A stretch of 49,660 nucleotides of DNA from Mesorhizobium sp. J428 (GTDB lineage Bacteria > Pseudomonadota > Alphaproteobacteria > Rhizobiales > Rhizobiaceae). The stretch lies in contig NZ_JAJOMX010000003.1 in the NCBI RefSeq assembly GCF_024699925.1, forward strand, positions 1-49,660, given 5' to 3'. Every line of letters starts with the position of its first letter. The stretch's first letter is position 1. The notes under the pieces were generated by a model. That model made no database searches and was not told the origin of the DNA. It saw nothing but the letters and a program-made list of their open reading frames with translations. Below, piece after piece: positions 8,218-16,064 of the stretch. The position numbers were made by a program, and so were the translations under genes.

Positions 8218-11116
8218 ATTGCCTGCTGCCATTTTTTGGCCATCTGTATTCGCCGGTCAGCAGGATGTGCGCCCATCCAAGCGGCGAGATATGGGAGAGC
8301 AATTCTAGCGGTACGGGGAGGCCGGCATTGCTACGTTGCGCGACGGCCTGACCAAGATGCACCGTGTTCCAGTAGATGATGATGGCGGCAAGCAGGTTGA
8401 GGGCGGCGAGGCGATAGTGCTGGCCCTCAGTCGTTCGGTCGCGGATTTCGCCTTGCCGGCCGATGCGCAAGGCATTCTTGAGCGCGTGATGCGCCTCGCC
8501 CTTGTTGAGGCCGATACGAGCCCGCCGCTGCATGTCGGCATCGAGGATCCATTCTATGATGAAGAGCGTACGCTCAATGCGGCCAACCTCACGAAGGGCG
8601 AGCGCGAGATCGTGCTGGCGCGGATAGGATGCGAATTTTCGCAGCAACTGACTCGGCGGCATGATGCCGGCGACCATGGTCGCGGCGCTGCGCAGGATGT
8701 CGGGCCAGTTCGAGACGATCAAGTCTTCCCTGACCCTGCCGCCGACCAGGCCGCGCAACTCGCTCGGTGTCCCGGCGGGGTTGAACACATAAAGGCGCTT
8801 CGATGGCAAATCCCGGATATGGGGGATGAAGCGGTAGCCGAGGATCGAGGCGGTGGCGAAGACATGATCGGTGAAGCCGCCGGTATCGGCATATTGCTCC
8901 CGTGCGCGTTGGCCGGCCTCGTTCATGAGCAGTCCGTCGAGAATGTAAGGTGCCTCGCTGACGGTTGCCGGAATGAGCTGGGTTGCGAAAGGGGCAAACT
9001 GATCTGACAGGTGCGTATAGGCTTTCAGGCCGGGATCGTTGCCGTATTTGGCGTTGACGAGATTCATCGCCTCGCCCTGTCGGGCGGTCGGGAAGAACTG
9101 ACCGTCGCTGGAAGCCGAAGTGCCCATTCCCCAGAATTGGGCCATGGGCAAACGCCCCTGGGCCGCGACGACCATGGCGAGAGCCTGGTCGATGGCGTCG
9201 CTGTCGACATGCCAGCGCGACAGGCGCGACAATTGCCAGTAGTCATGGGTATTTGAAGCCTCGGCCATCTTTCTCAGTCCGAAGTTGAGGCCTTCGGCAA
9301 GCATCACATTCAGCAAACCGATTTTGTCCTGACAGGGTGCGCCGGTGCGAAGATGGGTGAAGGCATCGGCAAACCCCGTCGCCGCTTCAACATCCAGTAG
9401 AATGTCGGTTATGCGCACCTCCGGCATACGCCGGTAAAGATCGAGGATCAGCTCGTCGGCATCCTTGGGCGCCACTGCTGTCAGGCGTTCCATGTGCAGG
9501 ACACCGTCCTCGATGCTGCCGAGCGGAAGGGTCCCGGTTCGGGCAGCTTTCGCCAGGCGTTTCAGCCCGTCCGACATTCTGGCCTTGCGATCGGCAAGCC
9601 ACGCCTCGGCTTCGAATGGAACCGCCAATCTTGCCGTGGCCTGGGCGGCCGCCATCGGCACCAGTGCCTGTTTGAGATCGGCATAGCGGCGTGAGTGCGC
9701 AAGCCAGACATCGCCGGAGCGGAATGCGTCGCGCAAGTGAAACAGGACCGCCACCTCCCACAAACGATTGTCGCCTTCGTCTTGCGTTTTGAGATGCCGG
9801 TTCCATTTGGAGGTCGATCGCAAAAAAGCTGTAGGCAGTGACGGTGGATCGCATTTTCCCCTGACCAGGGCAATCGCCTCCATGAGCGGCGTGGCCACGG
9901 CGGCCGCCTTGATATCCAGCCTGCGCAGCATACGCGGCGCATAACGCCGGAAGCGATGAAAACCTTGCGTGACATGGGCCAGCGGATCGGCGGCAAGTGT
10001 ATCGGTGAGTTGCGAGGCAGTGGCGACCAGTTTCTCCAGTTCCGTCCAGCCTGGTGATGTGGCGATCGCCGCTTCCAGGGAGGTGCCGTCGTCTCGCGCT
10101 TCGAGCATCACCATGCCGAGACCGGAAAAGGCCCGCAAGGTATCGGTTACGGCGGTCCTGGCATCTGCGGCTCGTCCGTCGCAGAGCCGTTTGGCTTCCT
10201 GCCAGGTTTTGCCGACGATTCGATCATGGGTTTCGACAATGGCATCGGCGGTCGCGGCGGCCCATTCCACCGCGCAGACAGCGAGTGTAGCCAGACGCCT
10301 GTCTGTGCCAATATCGCGCAAACCATCGGTGAAATACCGCTCACCCTGTCGGCGGAGCCGAGCAACCCGGTGTGGCGGAACACCGGCCAGCACCTGTGGG
10401 TCGAGAGCGAGGTTTTGCAGGAATTCGAGCCTGTCGAGCAAACGATTGGCCATGGCCGAATTGTCGCCGGTCTCGATTTTGCGCAACCAGATGAAGCGGC
10501 TGATGTTGCCCTCGACCATTTCCGTCAGCAGCGCGTTGAGCTGGTCACGCATGGGTTGATCAAGACGCTCGGCAATCCTCATCTCGATCCGGCGCTCGGC
10601 TTCCACCAGAGCATCGGCGCACAACCGCTCGATCGTCGTGATTGCCGGAAGAATGATCTGGGTTTGGCGGCATCGTTCGACAAACCGGCGCACGAGGTCC
10701 TCGTTTGAACGCGCGTCTTCGGCTTGAGTGGCAAGCCAGTCCCGCAGTTCCTGGGCGCCACGACCGGCAAAGCTCCTGTAGCTGTAGATCGTACGCAACG
10801 CGGCCAGATGCTCATGGCGTGTTTCCTCCCGCGCCGCGTATTCGGCCAGGTCCCCGACGCTCAGCCCAAGCTGCGCTGCCAGAAACCGGGACAGCTCTTG
10901 CGGGATAAGCTCTCCAGGGGACAGCAGCCGACCGGGATAGCGCAGGGCACACAGTTGCAGGGCAAAGCCGAAACGATTGCGCGCTCGGCGTCGCTCCCGA
11001 ATATGGGTGAGATCGTCATCGGACAAAATGTAGTGCCGCAACAGTGACGCTTCGTCCGTCGGCAGATCAAAGAGTGCGGAGCGCTGTCGCTCGGTCAGAA
11101 TTTGGCGTCGAGGCAT
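8201..11116 (-). CDS. tnpA: Tn3-family transposase
   Basis: About 971 aa, the usual size for Tn3 TnpA. It starts MPRRQILTERQRSALFDLP, the common N-terminal DUF4158-like DNA-binding part. The C-terminal DDE core is intact: an Asp in SASSDGQFF (about residue 671), an Asp in IPHIRDLP (about 769) and a Glu in LNKGEAHHALKNAL (about 874). It binds the 38-bp ends and carries out replicative transposition, leaving cointegrates or, within one molecule, inversions and deletions. ATG at 11116 is given as the start; a TTG two codons upstream (11122) is spaced 4 bases from GAGGG and is an alternative. It is divergent from tnpR. This read is uninterrupted. Confidence 0.95.
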   Translation of the reverse strand: MPRRQILTERQRSALFDLPTDEASLLRHYILSDDDLTHIRERRRARNRFGFALQLCALRYPGRLLSPGELIPQELSRFLAAQLGLSVGDLAEYAAREETRHEHLAALRTIYSYRSFAGRGAQELRDWLATQAEDARSNEDLVRRFVERCRQTQIILPAITTIERLCADALVEAERRIEMRIAERLDQPMRDQLNALLTEMVEGNISRFIWLRKIETGDNSAMANRLLDRLEFLQNLALDPQVLAGVPPHRVARLRRQGERYFTDGLRDIGTDRRLATLAVCAVEWAAATADAIVETHDRIVGKTWQEAKRLCDGRAADARTAVTDTLRAFSGLGMVMLEARDDGTSLEAAIATSPGWTELEKLVATASQLTDTLAADPLAHVTQGFHRFRRYAPRMLRRLDIKAAAVATPLMEAIALVRGKCDPPSLPTAFLRSTSKWNRHLKTQDEGDNRLWEVAVLFHLRDAFRSGDVWLAHSRRYADLKQALVPMAAAQATARLAVPFEAEAWLADRKARMSDGLKRLAKAARTGTLPLGSIEDGVLHMERLTAVAPKDADELILDLYRRMPEVRITDILLDVEAATGFADAFTHLRTGAPCQDKIGLLNVMLAEGLNFGLRKMAEASNTHDYWQLSRLSRWHVDSDAIDQALAMVVAAQGRLPMAQFWGMGTSASSDGQFFPTARQGEAMNLVNAKYGNDPGLKAYTHLSDQFAPFATQLIPATVSEAPYILDGLLMNEAGQRAREQYADTGGFTDHVFATASILGYRFIPHIRDLPSKRLYVFNPAGTPSELRGLVGGRVREDLIVSNWPDILRSAATMVAGIMPPSQLLRKFASYPRQHDLALALREVGRIERTLFIIEWILDADMQRRARIGLNKGEAHHALKNALRIGRQGEIRDRTTEGQHYRLAALNLLAAIIIYWNTVHLGQAVAQRSNAGLPVPLELLSHISPLGWAHILLTGEYRWPKNGSRQSILGR

Positions 11117-11210
11117 AAACAATCGTCCCTCTTGAACATTAGTCTGTTTTGGACAAAAATCGGACCAGCAAAATCAACGGCTTGCAAGGGCAAAATCCAA
11201 AGGGGTTCTA
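11117..11210. promoter_or_regulatory. tnpA-tnpR divergent promoters / candidate res site
   Basis: 94 bp between the divergent start codons, the place where Tn3 elements carry their resolution site and both promoters. It contains TGTTTTGGACAAAAATCGG, with short inverted TTTTG/CAAAA arms, and AAAGGGG before the tnpR start. It is somewhat short for a standard three-subsite res (about 120 bp), so part may extend into tnpR. Confidence 0.5.
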
Positions 11211-11840
11211 TTGGGACAGCGCGCCGCCATCTACTGCCGCGTTTCGACCGCCGACCAGTCCTGTGAGCGGCAGGTCGATGAACTGACCGCGTTCGCGGAG
11301 CGCGGCGACTATGAAGTCCTCGGCGTCTTCAAGGAAACCGCCTCCGGAGCATCGGCAAACCGGACTGCCCGCAACCGGATCATCGATCTGGCCCAGGCCA
11401 GGCAAATCGATGCCGTCCTCGTGACGGAACTGTCGCGTTGGGGCCGTTCCACACAAGACCTGCTGAACACACTCGACAAACTGGCCGGCTGGAAGGTCTC
11501 GGTTGTCGCCATGAGCGGCATGACCTTCGAACTCGACACACCGCACGGCCGCATGATGGCGACCCTGCTCGCCGGCATCGCTCAGTTCGAGCGCGATCTT
11601 CTGAGCGAGCGCGTGAAATCAGGCCTGGCCGCAGCAAAGGCACGCGGTAAGAAACTCGGCCGACAATCTGGACAACGTCCTAAATCCGATCGGCTCGCAC
11701 CGAAGGTCATTGCGTTGAGCGCCGAAGGTCGCAGCTACCGATGGATCGCTCGCGATCTCGGCATCAGCAAGAATACCGTCGCGGAGATCGTCAAGCGCCG
11801 CAAGTCTTCTGAGGCTCCACAGGTGGAGACCGCATTATGA
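11211..11840 (+). CDS. tnpR: Serine resolvase (site-specific recombinase)
   Basis: 209 aa starting at TTG (11211), with AAAGGGG 6 bases upstream. The N-terminal catalytic domain has YCRVST, with the nucleophile Ser at residue 12, and the conserved LSRWGRSTQDLL and FERDLLSERV blocks. The C-terminal helix-turn-helix is RSYRWIARDLGISKNTVAEI (about 176-195). It resolves transposition cointegrates at res and likely represses tnpA. It overlaps the next gene by ATGA, so the three genes tnpR, 185-aa and 177-aa form one operon. Confidence 0.95.
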   Translation: MGQRAAIYCRVSTADQSCERQVDELTAFAERGDYEVLGVFKETASGASANRTARNRIIDLAQARQIDAVLVTELSRWGRSTQDLLNTLDKLAGWKVSVVAMSGMTFELDTPHGRMMATLLAGIAQFERDLLSERVKSGLAAAKARGKKLGRQSGQRPKSDRLAPKVIALSAEGRSYRWIARDLGISKNTVAEIVKRRKSSEAPQVETAL

Positions 11841-12396
11841 CCAAGCCAGTAAGACTGCCTCGGCCCGATCCGTATCGCAAGGCGCGCTTCAGGGAAATTG
11901 CCCGGGAAATCGTTGCGAAAGACCGCTACAATCGAAAATACGGTCTGTCCGTCGATACGGCGGGCGCAATCGCCAATGCGCTTGAGAGGGCCTACCGGGA
12001 AGGCATCAACGGCGGCGAAAACAGGCCCGCTCCCATAATCGAATATCCAGACAACGGGCCAATGGATTGGGCGTTGATACCGCCACGTCCAAGAAACGCG
12101 TTCTGGAGCATCTGCCTGTTCACGCTTTCGCGCGGCGACAGGCCCGCCCGAGGCGGACGCCTTGTCCCTGCCATCACCGAACGCGGAACATCGGGATGGA
12201 TGCTTGTCGTGCCCGGGCACACCTATGAAAAGCAATTCGGTGACAAGACGGTCGCACCGCTCGTATGCGTCTTGGCCTGCTTGAGGCTGATGACGATGAT
12301 CCTGCACACCGGGTCGTCTCGAAACGTGGCGAGGAAACCTGGAGCCAATTCGTCCAGAGAGGCGGTCAGTTCCCGGAAGACCTGACCAATCTCTAG
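11837..12396 (+). CDS. Transposon passenger protein, 185 aa, unknown (frameshift in this read)
   Basis: Intact as 185 aa at 38679-39236 and 26866-27423. Here GTAC near 12263 reads GTATGC, a 2-base gain that ends the frame early. The N-terminus is basic (MTKPVRLPRPDPYRKARFRE), followed by a helix with DRYNRKYGLSVDTAG and a middle part with WALIPPRPRNAFWSICLF. No membrane segment or catalytic motif is recognised. It is coupled to tnpR by ATGA and followed 21 bp later by the 177-aa gene, so it is part of the resolvase operon. Confidence 0.75.
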
Positions 12397-12417
12397 CCCT
12401 ATTCAGAAAGCTATTCC

Positions 12418-12951
12418 ATGTCACAAGAAAACCATCGGATCGCCGCCGCCATCGATCTGCGAATGCGACAACTGGAAAAGCAGGGCATTCAAGGAGCGGC
12501 GGTCGTCCATCATATGCTTGGCTATATGCAGGGTCTTCAGCAGATTTACGACACGGCTTCGGACAAGGTGCTGTCGAACCTGTGTCAGCGCTATCCGGGC
12601 TTCTATCGCTATGCGGATATGATGGAGTCCATGTCCGAGAGAAATCAGCAAATGATCGAGGCGGGAACGCACCCCTACCGCGATCTGCCTGAACTTCCCG
12701 AGAAGCTGAAGCGGAGCTTGGCTGCATTGATGGCCAGTGCGGCCGATCTCGAACGTGCCTTCCAGTCTGCCGTGGATTGCGGTGACTTCGCCCGTCACGT
12801 CGACCAACTCGACAGCCTGAAACGGCAATGGGGCGCGGATTTGCAGCGCCTGGTCGAGTTGTTTCGCTCTTCAGACGTTGCTCCCCAAAGCCAACTCATC
12901 GTGCAAAGCGCCCTCAAAGCCATGGCTGAGCGAATTAATCGGCTCGGGTGA
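12418..12951 (+). CDS. Transposon passenger protein, 177 aa, unknown
   Basis: Starts MSQENHRIAAAIDLRMRQLE. It is almost entirely predicted alpha-helical, with long amphipathic stretches (QLDSLKRQWGADLQRLVELF near the C-terminus) suggesting a coiled-coil or helical-bundle protein. No domain is recognised and no transmembrane segment seen. It is the last gene of the tnpR operon and ends about 60 bp before the terminal repeat. Its conservation in all copies suggests a role in transposition or maintenance, which is inference. Confidence 0.75.
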   Translation: MSQENHRIAAAIDLRMRQLEKQGIQGAAVVHHMLGYMQGLQQIYDTASDKVLSNLCQRYPGFYRYADMMESMSERNQQMIEAGTHPYRDLPELPEKLKRSLAALMASAADLERAFQSAVDCGDFARHVDQLDSLKRQWGADLQRLVELFRSSDVAPQSQLIVQSALKAMAERINRLG

Positions 12952-13011
12952 GCAATTGGTGAGCAATCTGGTCCCTGAAGCCGCCGCTAAACGTAGGACA
13001 TTGATAAAACC

Positions 13012-13049
13012 CTTAACGTAGGATTCCGCCCTCAGCCGGAGCCGACCCC
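13012..13049. repeat. Terminal inverted repeat of transposon B, tnpR side
   Basis: 38 bp, ends in CCCC on the outside, i.e. GGGG reading inward, matching the outer end of copy A at 26213-26250. Confidence 0.95.
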
Positions 13050-13054
13050 TTATT
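13050..13054. repeat. Target duplication TTATT (outer end of B)
   Basis: Reverse complement of AATAA at 4540-4544; see that entry. Confidence 0.8.
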
Positions 13055-13428
13055 GGCGCAATTTCCCATGCGGTTTCGTCGTTCACCGCTCTATCCCCGT
13101 GTCCCGAGGCGCGTGCCCTGATCGTAGCCGCGTCGCTGCCGGCACAAAGGTAGCTTCGCCAACGCCTACGCTGCGCTTCTGGCGTCGCCTTTGCGCTCTG
13201 CAGCTCGATCCGCGGCTGATCCCCGGGCAACGGCTCAGGGCTCTCGGCGAAGCAGCGGAAATCGATGGACGGTTCCGTCCTGGTCGCCTGCAGCCGCGAC
13301 CTATGACGGCAGAGAGCCACTGTTCCGGCTAAGGCAACTCGCAAAGCAGCGGAGCAAAAGCGGTCTGCAGTGAGAAGCTGGTCGGTCTCGAATCCCTCGC
13401 AAAAACGAGGGGTTGACATTCCGATAAG
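13055..13428. other. Stretch without a recognisable gene
   Basis: Open frames exist on both strands, but none has a good ribosome site or a familiar product. If the module is re-inverted, a plus frame runs from an ATG near 4608 (minus strand now) across the TTATT junction to a stop at 13332, about 115 codons, Arg-rich and unrecognised. A consensus TTGACA is at 13413-13418. Confidence 0.5.
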
Positions 13429-13479
13429 TGGTGACACAACATCGCCAAAATATGCTATTGTGGCGTTGTGTCGTCACCA
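13429..13479 (+). promoter_or_regulatory. TGGTGAC...GTCACCA element (f) and promoter region
   Basis: TGGTGACACAACATCGCCA faces TGGCGTTGTGTCGTCACCA across an AT-rich centre (AAATATGCTATTG), with imperfect 18-bp arms. TTGACA at 13413 lies just upstream. It sits 27 bp before the start of a three-gene cluster, so it probably acts as an operator or promoter for it. The cognate regulator is unknown; the KorA- and KorB-like proteins encoded downstream are candidates. Confidence 0.55.
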
Positions 13480-13506
13480 TTCCGAAACGACGGCAAAGGA
13501 GGAGGT

Positions 13507-13677
13507 ATGAAGTTCTTCGATGATCTGGTGGTGGGTTTCGCGACGCGTGTGATCCGTGGCGCGTTGGCGGTCGGAACTGTGTTCGTCTATGTCCAGGCGG
13601 CGGGCCTATTTCTGCTGCTGGCTGGCGCGGTGGTGCTGGCCGTCTACTACGCCGGCCGCCTCGCCCTGGGAATCTAA
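13507..13677 (+). CDS. Small membrane protein, 56 aa
   Basis: The ATG at 13507 has a strong AAGGAGGAGG site, which decides this start over an upstream GTG. The sequence has two hydrophobic segments, VIRGALAVGTVFVYVQ and LFLLLAGAVVLAVYYAG, so it probably spans the inner membrane twice as a hairpin. No family is recognised. It is first of three closely spaced genes. Confidence 0.65.
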   Translation: MKFFDDLVVGFATRVIRGALAVGTVFVYVQAAGLFLLLAGAVVLAVYYAGRLALGI

Positions 13678-13680
13678 GCC

Positions 13681-13878
13681 ATGAGCACCCCGACCTACGC
13701 TGAAATCGCCGCCAGCTGGGATATTTGGATCGAGTACGTCGACACCGACGCCACAATGACCGCCGAAGAGTTCGACGCGATGAGCATCGAAGACAAGGTT
13801 GCGCTTCAGGTCGTGGCGTTCGGCGCGGAGATCCCCTCGCCTACCGAAAGGGCCGCTGTCGTGGATCGGGAGCGGTAA
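13681..13878 (+). CDS. Small acidic protein, 65 aa, unknown
   Basis: Starts 3 bases after the previous stop. It is acidic, MSTPTYAEIAASWDIWIEYV then EEFDAMSIEDKVALQVVAFG, with no recognised domain. Probably co-transcribed with the membrane protein before it. Confidence 0.65.
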   Translation: MSTPTYAEIAASWDIWIEYVDTDATMTAEEFDAMSIEDKVALQVVAFGAEIPSPTERAAVVDRER

Positions 13879-13883
13879 TCGCC

Positions 13884-14326
13884 ATGGCCCGACCTCTCGC
13901 CCAGGAGATGAGGGTACAGGGCTCGCTTACCGGCGAGCTGCAAAACCTGATCTATGACCTGCTGCCAACGCTCGAAGAGCTTGAGGCCAAGCCGTCGACC
14001 TCGTAGGTCAGACTGCGAAACTCAAAGCTGCCGGACTGATCTACGCAACGGAGTGGTGGCGGCCGGACGGCAATGGCGCCCCCCGCTACCTCTATCTGCT
14101 CTACCCACAGCAGCCCGGCCAACCGCGACGCCGCGACTACGTTGGTGCGGACGACGACAAGATCCAGGAAGCGCGGGAGAGCATCGCCAGGGCCAAGCAA
14201 TTCGACACGCTGACTGCGGAGGCGCAGCAGATACGAGAGAAGATTGAGAACGCAGCCGAATTCCTCGATCAAGGCTGCGCCGTCCTCAAGGGCAAACCGC
14301 GCTTCATGCTACGCCGACGGCCGTAG
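13884..14326 (+). CDS. Unknown protein, about 146 aa (frameshift in both reads)
   Basis: Here AAGCCGTCG replaces AACGTCG near 13989 (2 extra bases), and the second read has an extra G near 40754. Combining both gives one frame of 146 codons from the ATG at 13884 to the TAG at 14326. The product has an N-terminal helical part (GELQNLIYDLLPTLEELEA), a middle with EWWRPDGNGAPRYLYLLYPQ and a C-terminal coiled-coil (DKIQEARESIARAKQF). No family is recognised. It is followed by a hairpin terminator. Confidence 0.65.
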
Positions 14327-14353
14327 TCAATACTGTTAAGCGCTGCCCTCCGC

Positions 14354-14375
14354 AGGCCCGGCTACCGCCGGGCCT
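14354..14375 (+). terminator. Hairpin terminator after the small-gene cluster
   Basis: AGGCCCGG and CCGGGCCT form an 8-bp perfect stem with a 6-base loop, followed by only a short T-run. It lies 28 bp after the stop at 14326. Confidence 0.6.
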
Positions 14376-14438
14376 TTCACATGGTCCCTCGGCAGCCACT
14401 GCCATATCGCAATCATGGCGATAAGCGGTGGGTAAGTC

Positions 14439-14690
14439 TGTGCATAACCCTGTGGATCAAAGACGTTATCCACGCTGAAATTGTCTTGTGTGCAATCTCT
14501 TGGATTCATTGCGGAAAACACGCTTGTCCACAGAAACTGACGCTGAAACACTCTTATGCCCAGACGCTGAAACAGTCTTGCGTCCGGAATCGAAAATGAG
14601 CGTTAAAGCATTGAAAAAAAAACGGATTTCGCGCAGGCGGTGAACTCTCCCTATATTGATTCAGATTTACCTATATCTATACCTGTAGCT
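14439..14690. other. oriV: Candidate origin of vegetative replication (oriV)
   Basis: Within 94 bp there are four DnaA-box-like 9-mers: TGTGCATAA (14439, an exact TTATNCACA match in reverse), TGTGGATCA (14451), TTATCCACG (14466) and TTGTCCACA (14524). Among them lie three iteron-like direct repeats with core ACGCTGAAA at 14472, 14540 and 14564; the last two share ACGCTGAAACA(C/G)TCTT at a 24-bp period. An A-tract (14614 area) and an AT-rich stretch (CTATATTGATTCAG onward, to about 14690) would serve as the unwinding element. There is no gene here. RepA is the presumed binder of the iterons. Supported by pattern only. Confidence 0.65.
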
Positions 14691-14747
14691 AGAGCACTTC
14701 AATCAACCACTCCCCCAGCTAGAAGCTCACAACAACACCTACCCTCC

Positions 14748-14829
14748 GCGCCTTCGGCGCTCCGCCCCGTCGCCATTGGCGACGGCCTGTCGGCGGCAAG
14801 CCGCCTCCAATAGCGTGCCCTACGGGCAC
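14748..14829. repeat. Array of four perfect short hairpins
   Basis: Four consecutive inverted repeats with 2-3 base loops: 14748-14760 (GCGCC ttc GGCGC), 14767-14785 (CCGTCGCC att GGCGACGG), 14792-14805 (GGCGGC aa GCCGCC) and 14815-14829 (GTGCCC tac GGGCAC). The spacers are 6-9 bases and the region has no gene. It lies just beyond the oriV candidate, so a primosome or single-strand initiation site, or a structured RNA, are possibilities. Confidence 0.65.
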
Positions 14830-15203
14830 TGGTCTACTACTTGATCTTCCATCAACCACCAGAACTCACACTTCCAACGTCGAGCCCGGCAGAACCGCCG
14901 CAATGGCTTTTGAAAAAAATGGGGGCGACCGTTGAGTTTTAAGTGGCTCAAATCGGCTCGCATTCGACCGTGGAAGGCGCTCTAGCGCATCAGGTGGAGC
15001 GAAGCGGCCGCCGGCGCGGTCACGCTCCTAGGGCCTCCCAGGCGCTTTTGGTGCGATTTGTCTTTTCGGGGCGGCGCTGCGGTTTTGCAGCTCGCTTTTC
15101 AGCCCGCGCGAATTGGCGGTGAACTGGCGAAGAAGATGGAAAAATCCCCTCGATTTTGGATGCTCAGCCCACGGAAACTGTTTTCCGGATTGTTGTCTAG
15201 TTG
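14830..15203. other. Gene-less stretch before ssb
   Basis: No convincing gene. It contains short inverted repeats such as GCGCT-CT-AGCGC near 14988 and GC-rich segments. It may be part of the replication or control region. Confidence 0.5.
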
Positions 15204-15233
15204 TTGTCTGTTTGTTTTCCCTTCTGTTATACT
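15204..15233 (+). promoter_or_regulatory. Promoter of ssb / partition operon
   Basis: TTGTCT (15204) and TATACT (15228) spaced 18 bp, 40 bp before the ssb ATG. TTGTTGTCT is directly repeated just upstream (about 15190 and 15201), a possible operator. Confidence 0.55.
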
Positions 15234-15272
15234 TGATTCGCGGCGAATTCCGTCGCTCCATCGGAGAAATCC

Positions 15273-15641
15273 ATGCAAAGCAATACCTTTGCCGGCCGCC
15301 TCGCAGACGCGCCGGCTCTGCGCAGAACGGCATCTGGCGCCGTCTGCAGGTTCACGCTGATTTCCAACGAGTACGCGGGCAAGGACGACAACAACAACAG
15401 CCTCGAACGCGCGGTGAGGGTCCAGTTCGTGGCCTTCAACAAGAAGGGCGAAGCCATCGCCGAAAACTGTCGCAGGGGCGATCAGCTGATCGTCCAGTGG
15501 TCGTTGCGCAACAACGACTACCAGGACAGCAAGACTGGCGAGACCGTCTATGGCTTCGATTTCCGGGTCGAAGATTTCGAATTCGGTGCGCCGGGTTCGA
15601 TCAAGCGAGCCGAGCTGCAAGAGCGCCAGGGCGCAAACTGA
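15273..15641 (+). CDS. ssb: Single-stranded DNA-binding protein
   Basis: 122 aa OB-fold protein: MQSNTFAGRLADAPALRRT, a VCRFTLISNEY strand, VQFVAFNKKGE, GDQLIVQWSLRNNDYQD and the closing FDFRVEDFEFG. It coats single-stranded DNA during replication or transfer. It ends at ELQERQGAN, so the acidic DDIPF-type tip of bacterial SSB, which recruits repair and replication proteins, is missing. GGAGA precedes the ATG. It is the first gene of the apparent ssb-korA-parA-korB operon, followed 3 bp later by the next gene. Confidence 0.85.
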   Translation: MQSNTFAGRLADAPALRRTASGAVCRFTLISNEYAGKDDNNNSLERAVRVQFVAFNKKGEAIAENCRRGDQLIVQWSLRNNDYQDSKTGETVYGFDFRVEDFEFGAPGSIKRAELQERQGAN

Positions 15642-15644
15642 ACC

Positions 15645-16064
15645 ATGACGCAAGGGACAGTGCCACAGATGGACGCCGTGCAGTTCGCAGCTGTAGCGGC
15701 GTCGTGTCGATGGTCCAAAAAATCGCTGGCCATCGCGCGCCACATTCTCGTGGATGGTGTTTCGCTGCCGGAAACGGCGGCGAAACACGCCGTTACGCCG
15801 AAGCACGCTCGCGTGCTTCTGGCGCGGTTTAAGGAGAAGGCCGAGCGAATGGCCGAACGAATGACCGAGCGGAAGCGGCTCGAAGCATTCATGCAAAAAG
15901 AGCAGCCCAAGCTGGCGGTGCACCCCCTCACCTCTTTTCTCAACGACATGCAGACCCTTCGCGAGAAGGGTTACACCTTCGCACAAGTCGTCGCCTACCT
16001 CAAAACCAACGGCGTGACGACTTCGGAGACGACAGTTCGCAATTTCCTACGGAGCAACGGATGA
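15645..16064 (+). CDS. korA: KorA/TrfB-like transcriptional regulator
   Basis: 139 aa. Residues about 22-65 (RWSKKSLAIARHILVDGVSLPETAAKHAVTP...) match the KorA/TrfB helix-turn-helix pattern (LAIARxxLVDGxxxxEAAxxHxVT), which in IncP plasmids represses replication, partition and transfer promoters. A second C-terminal segment, LREKGYTFAQVVAYLKTNGV, looks like another small helix-turn-helix; IncP KorA instead has a dimerization tail. It overlaps parA by ATGA, the same order as korA-incC-korB of IncP plasmids. The operator is not identified. Confidence 0.75.
   Translation: MTQGTVPQMDAVQFAAVAASCRWSKKSLAIARHILVDGVSLPETAAKHAVTPKHARVLLARFKEKAERMAERMTERKRLEAFMQKEQPKLAVHPLTSFLNDMQTLREKGYTFAQVVAYLKTNGVTTSETTVRNFLRSNG

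Larger units (their letters stand above)
7881..13049 (-). mobile_element. Tn3-family transposon copy B (first read), inverted relative to A
   Basis: 5.17 kb. Left to right in window coordinates: 38-bp IR, DUF6429 gene, tnpA (minus), candidate res, tnpR, a 185-codon gene, a 177-codon gene, 38-bp IR. The IR runs GGGGTCGGCTCCGG to TACGTTAAG, typical of Tn3-family ends. It is essentially identical to copy A at 26213-31379, so the duplication is recent. No resistance or catabolic cargo is present. The module lies in inverted orientation across 3.34 kb from copy A. Confidence 0.95.

Noticed and set aside
13055..13437. Long open frames on both strands, including one of about 115 codons that would cross the pre-inversion junction
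   Set aside because: No ribosome site, no recognisable domain and Arg-rich shadow-like composition; open frames of this size are common in GC-rich DNA.
14748..14829. CRISPR array or integron attC-like array
   Set aside because: The four hairpins differ in sequence, have no conserved repeat or spacer, and no cas or integrase gene is near.
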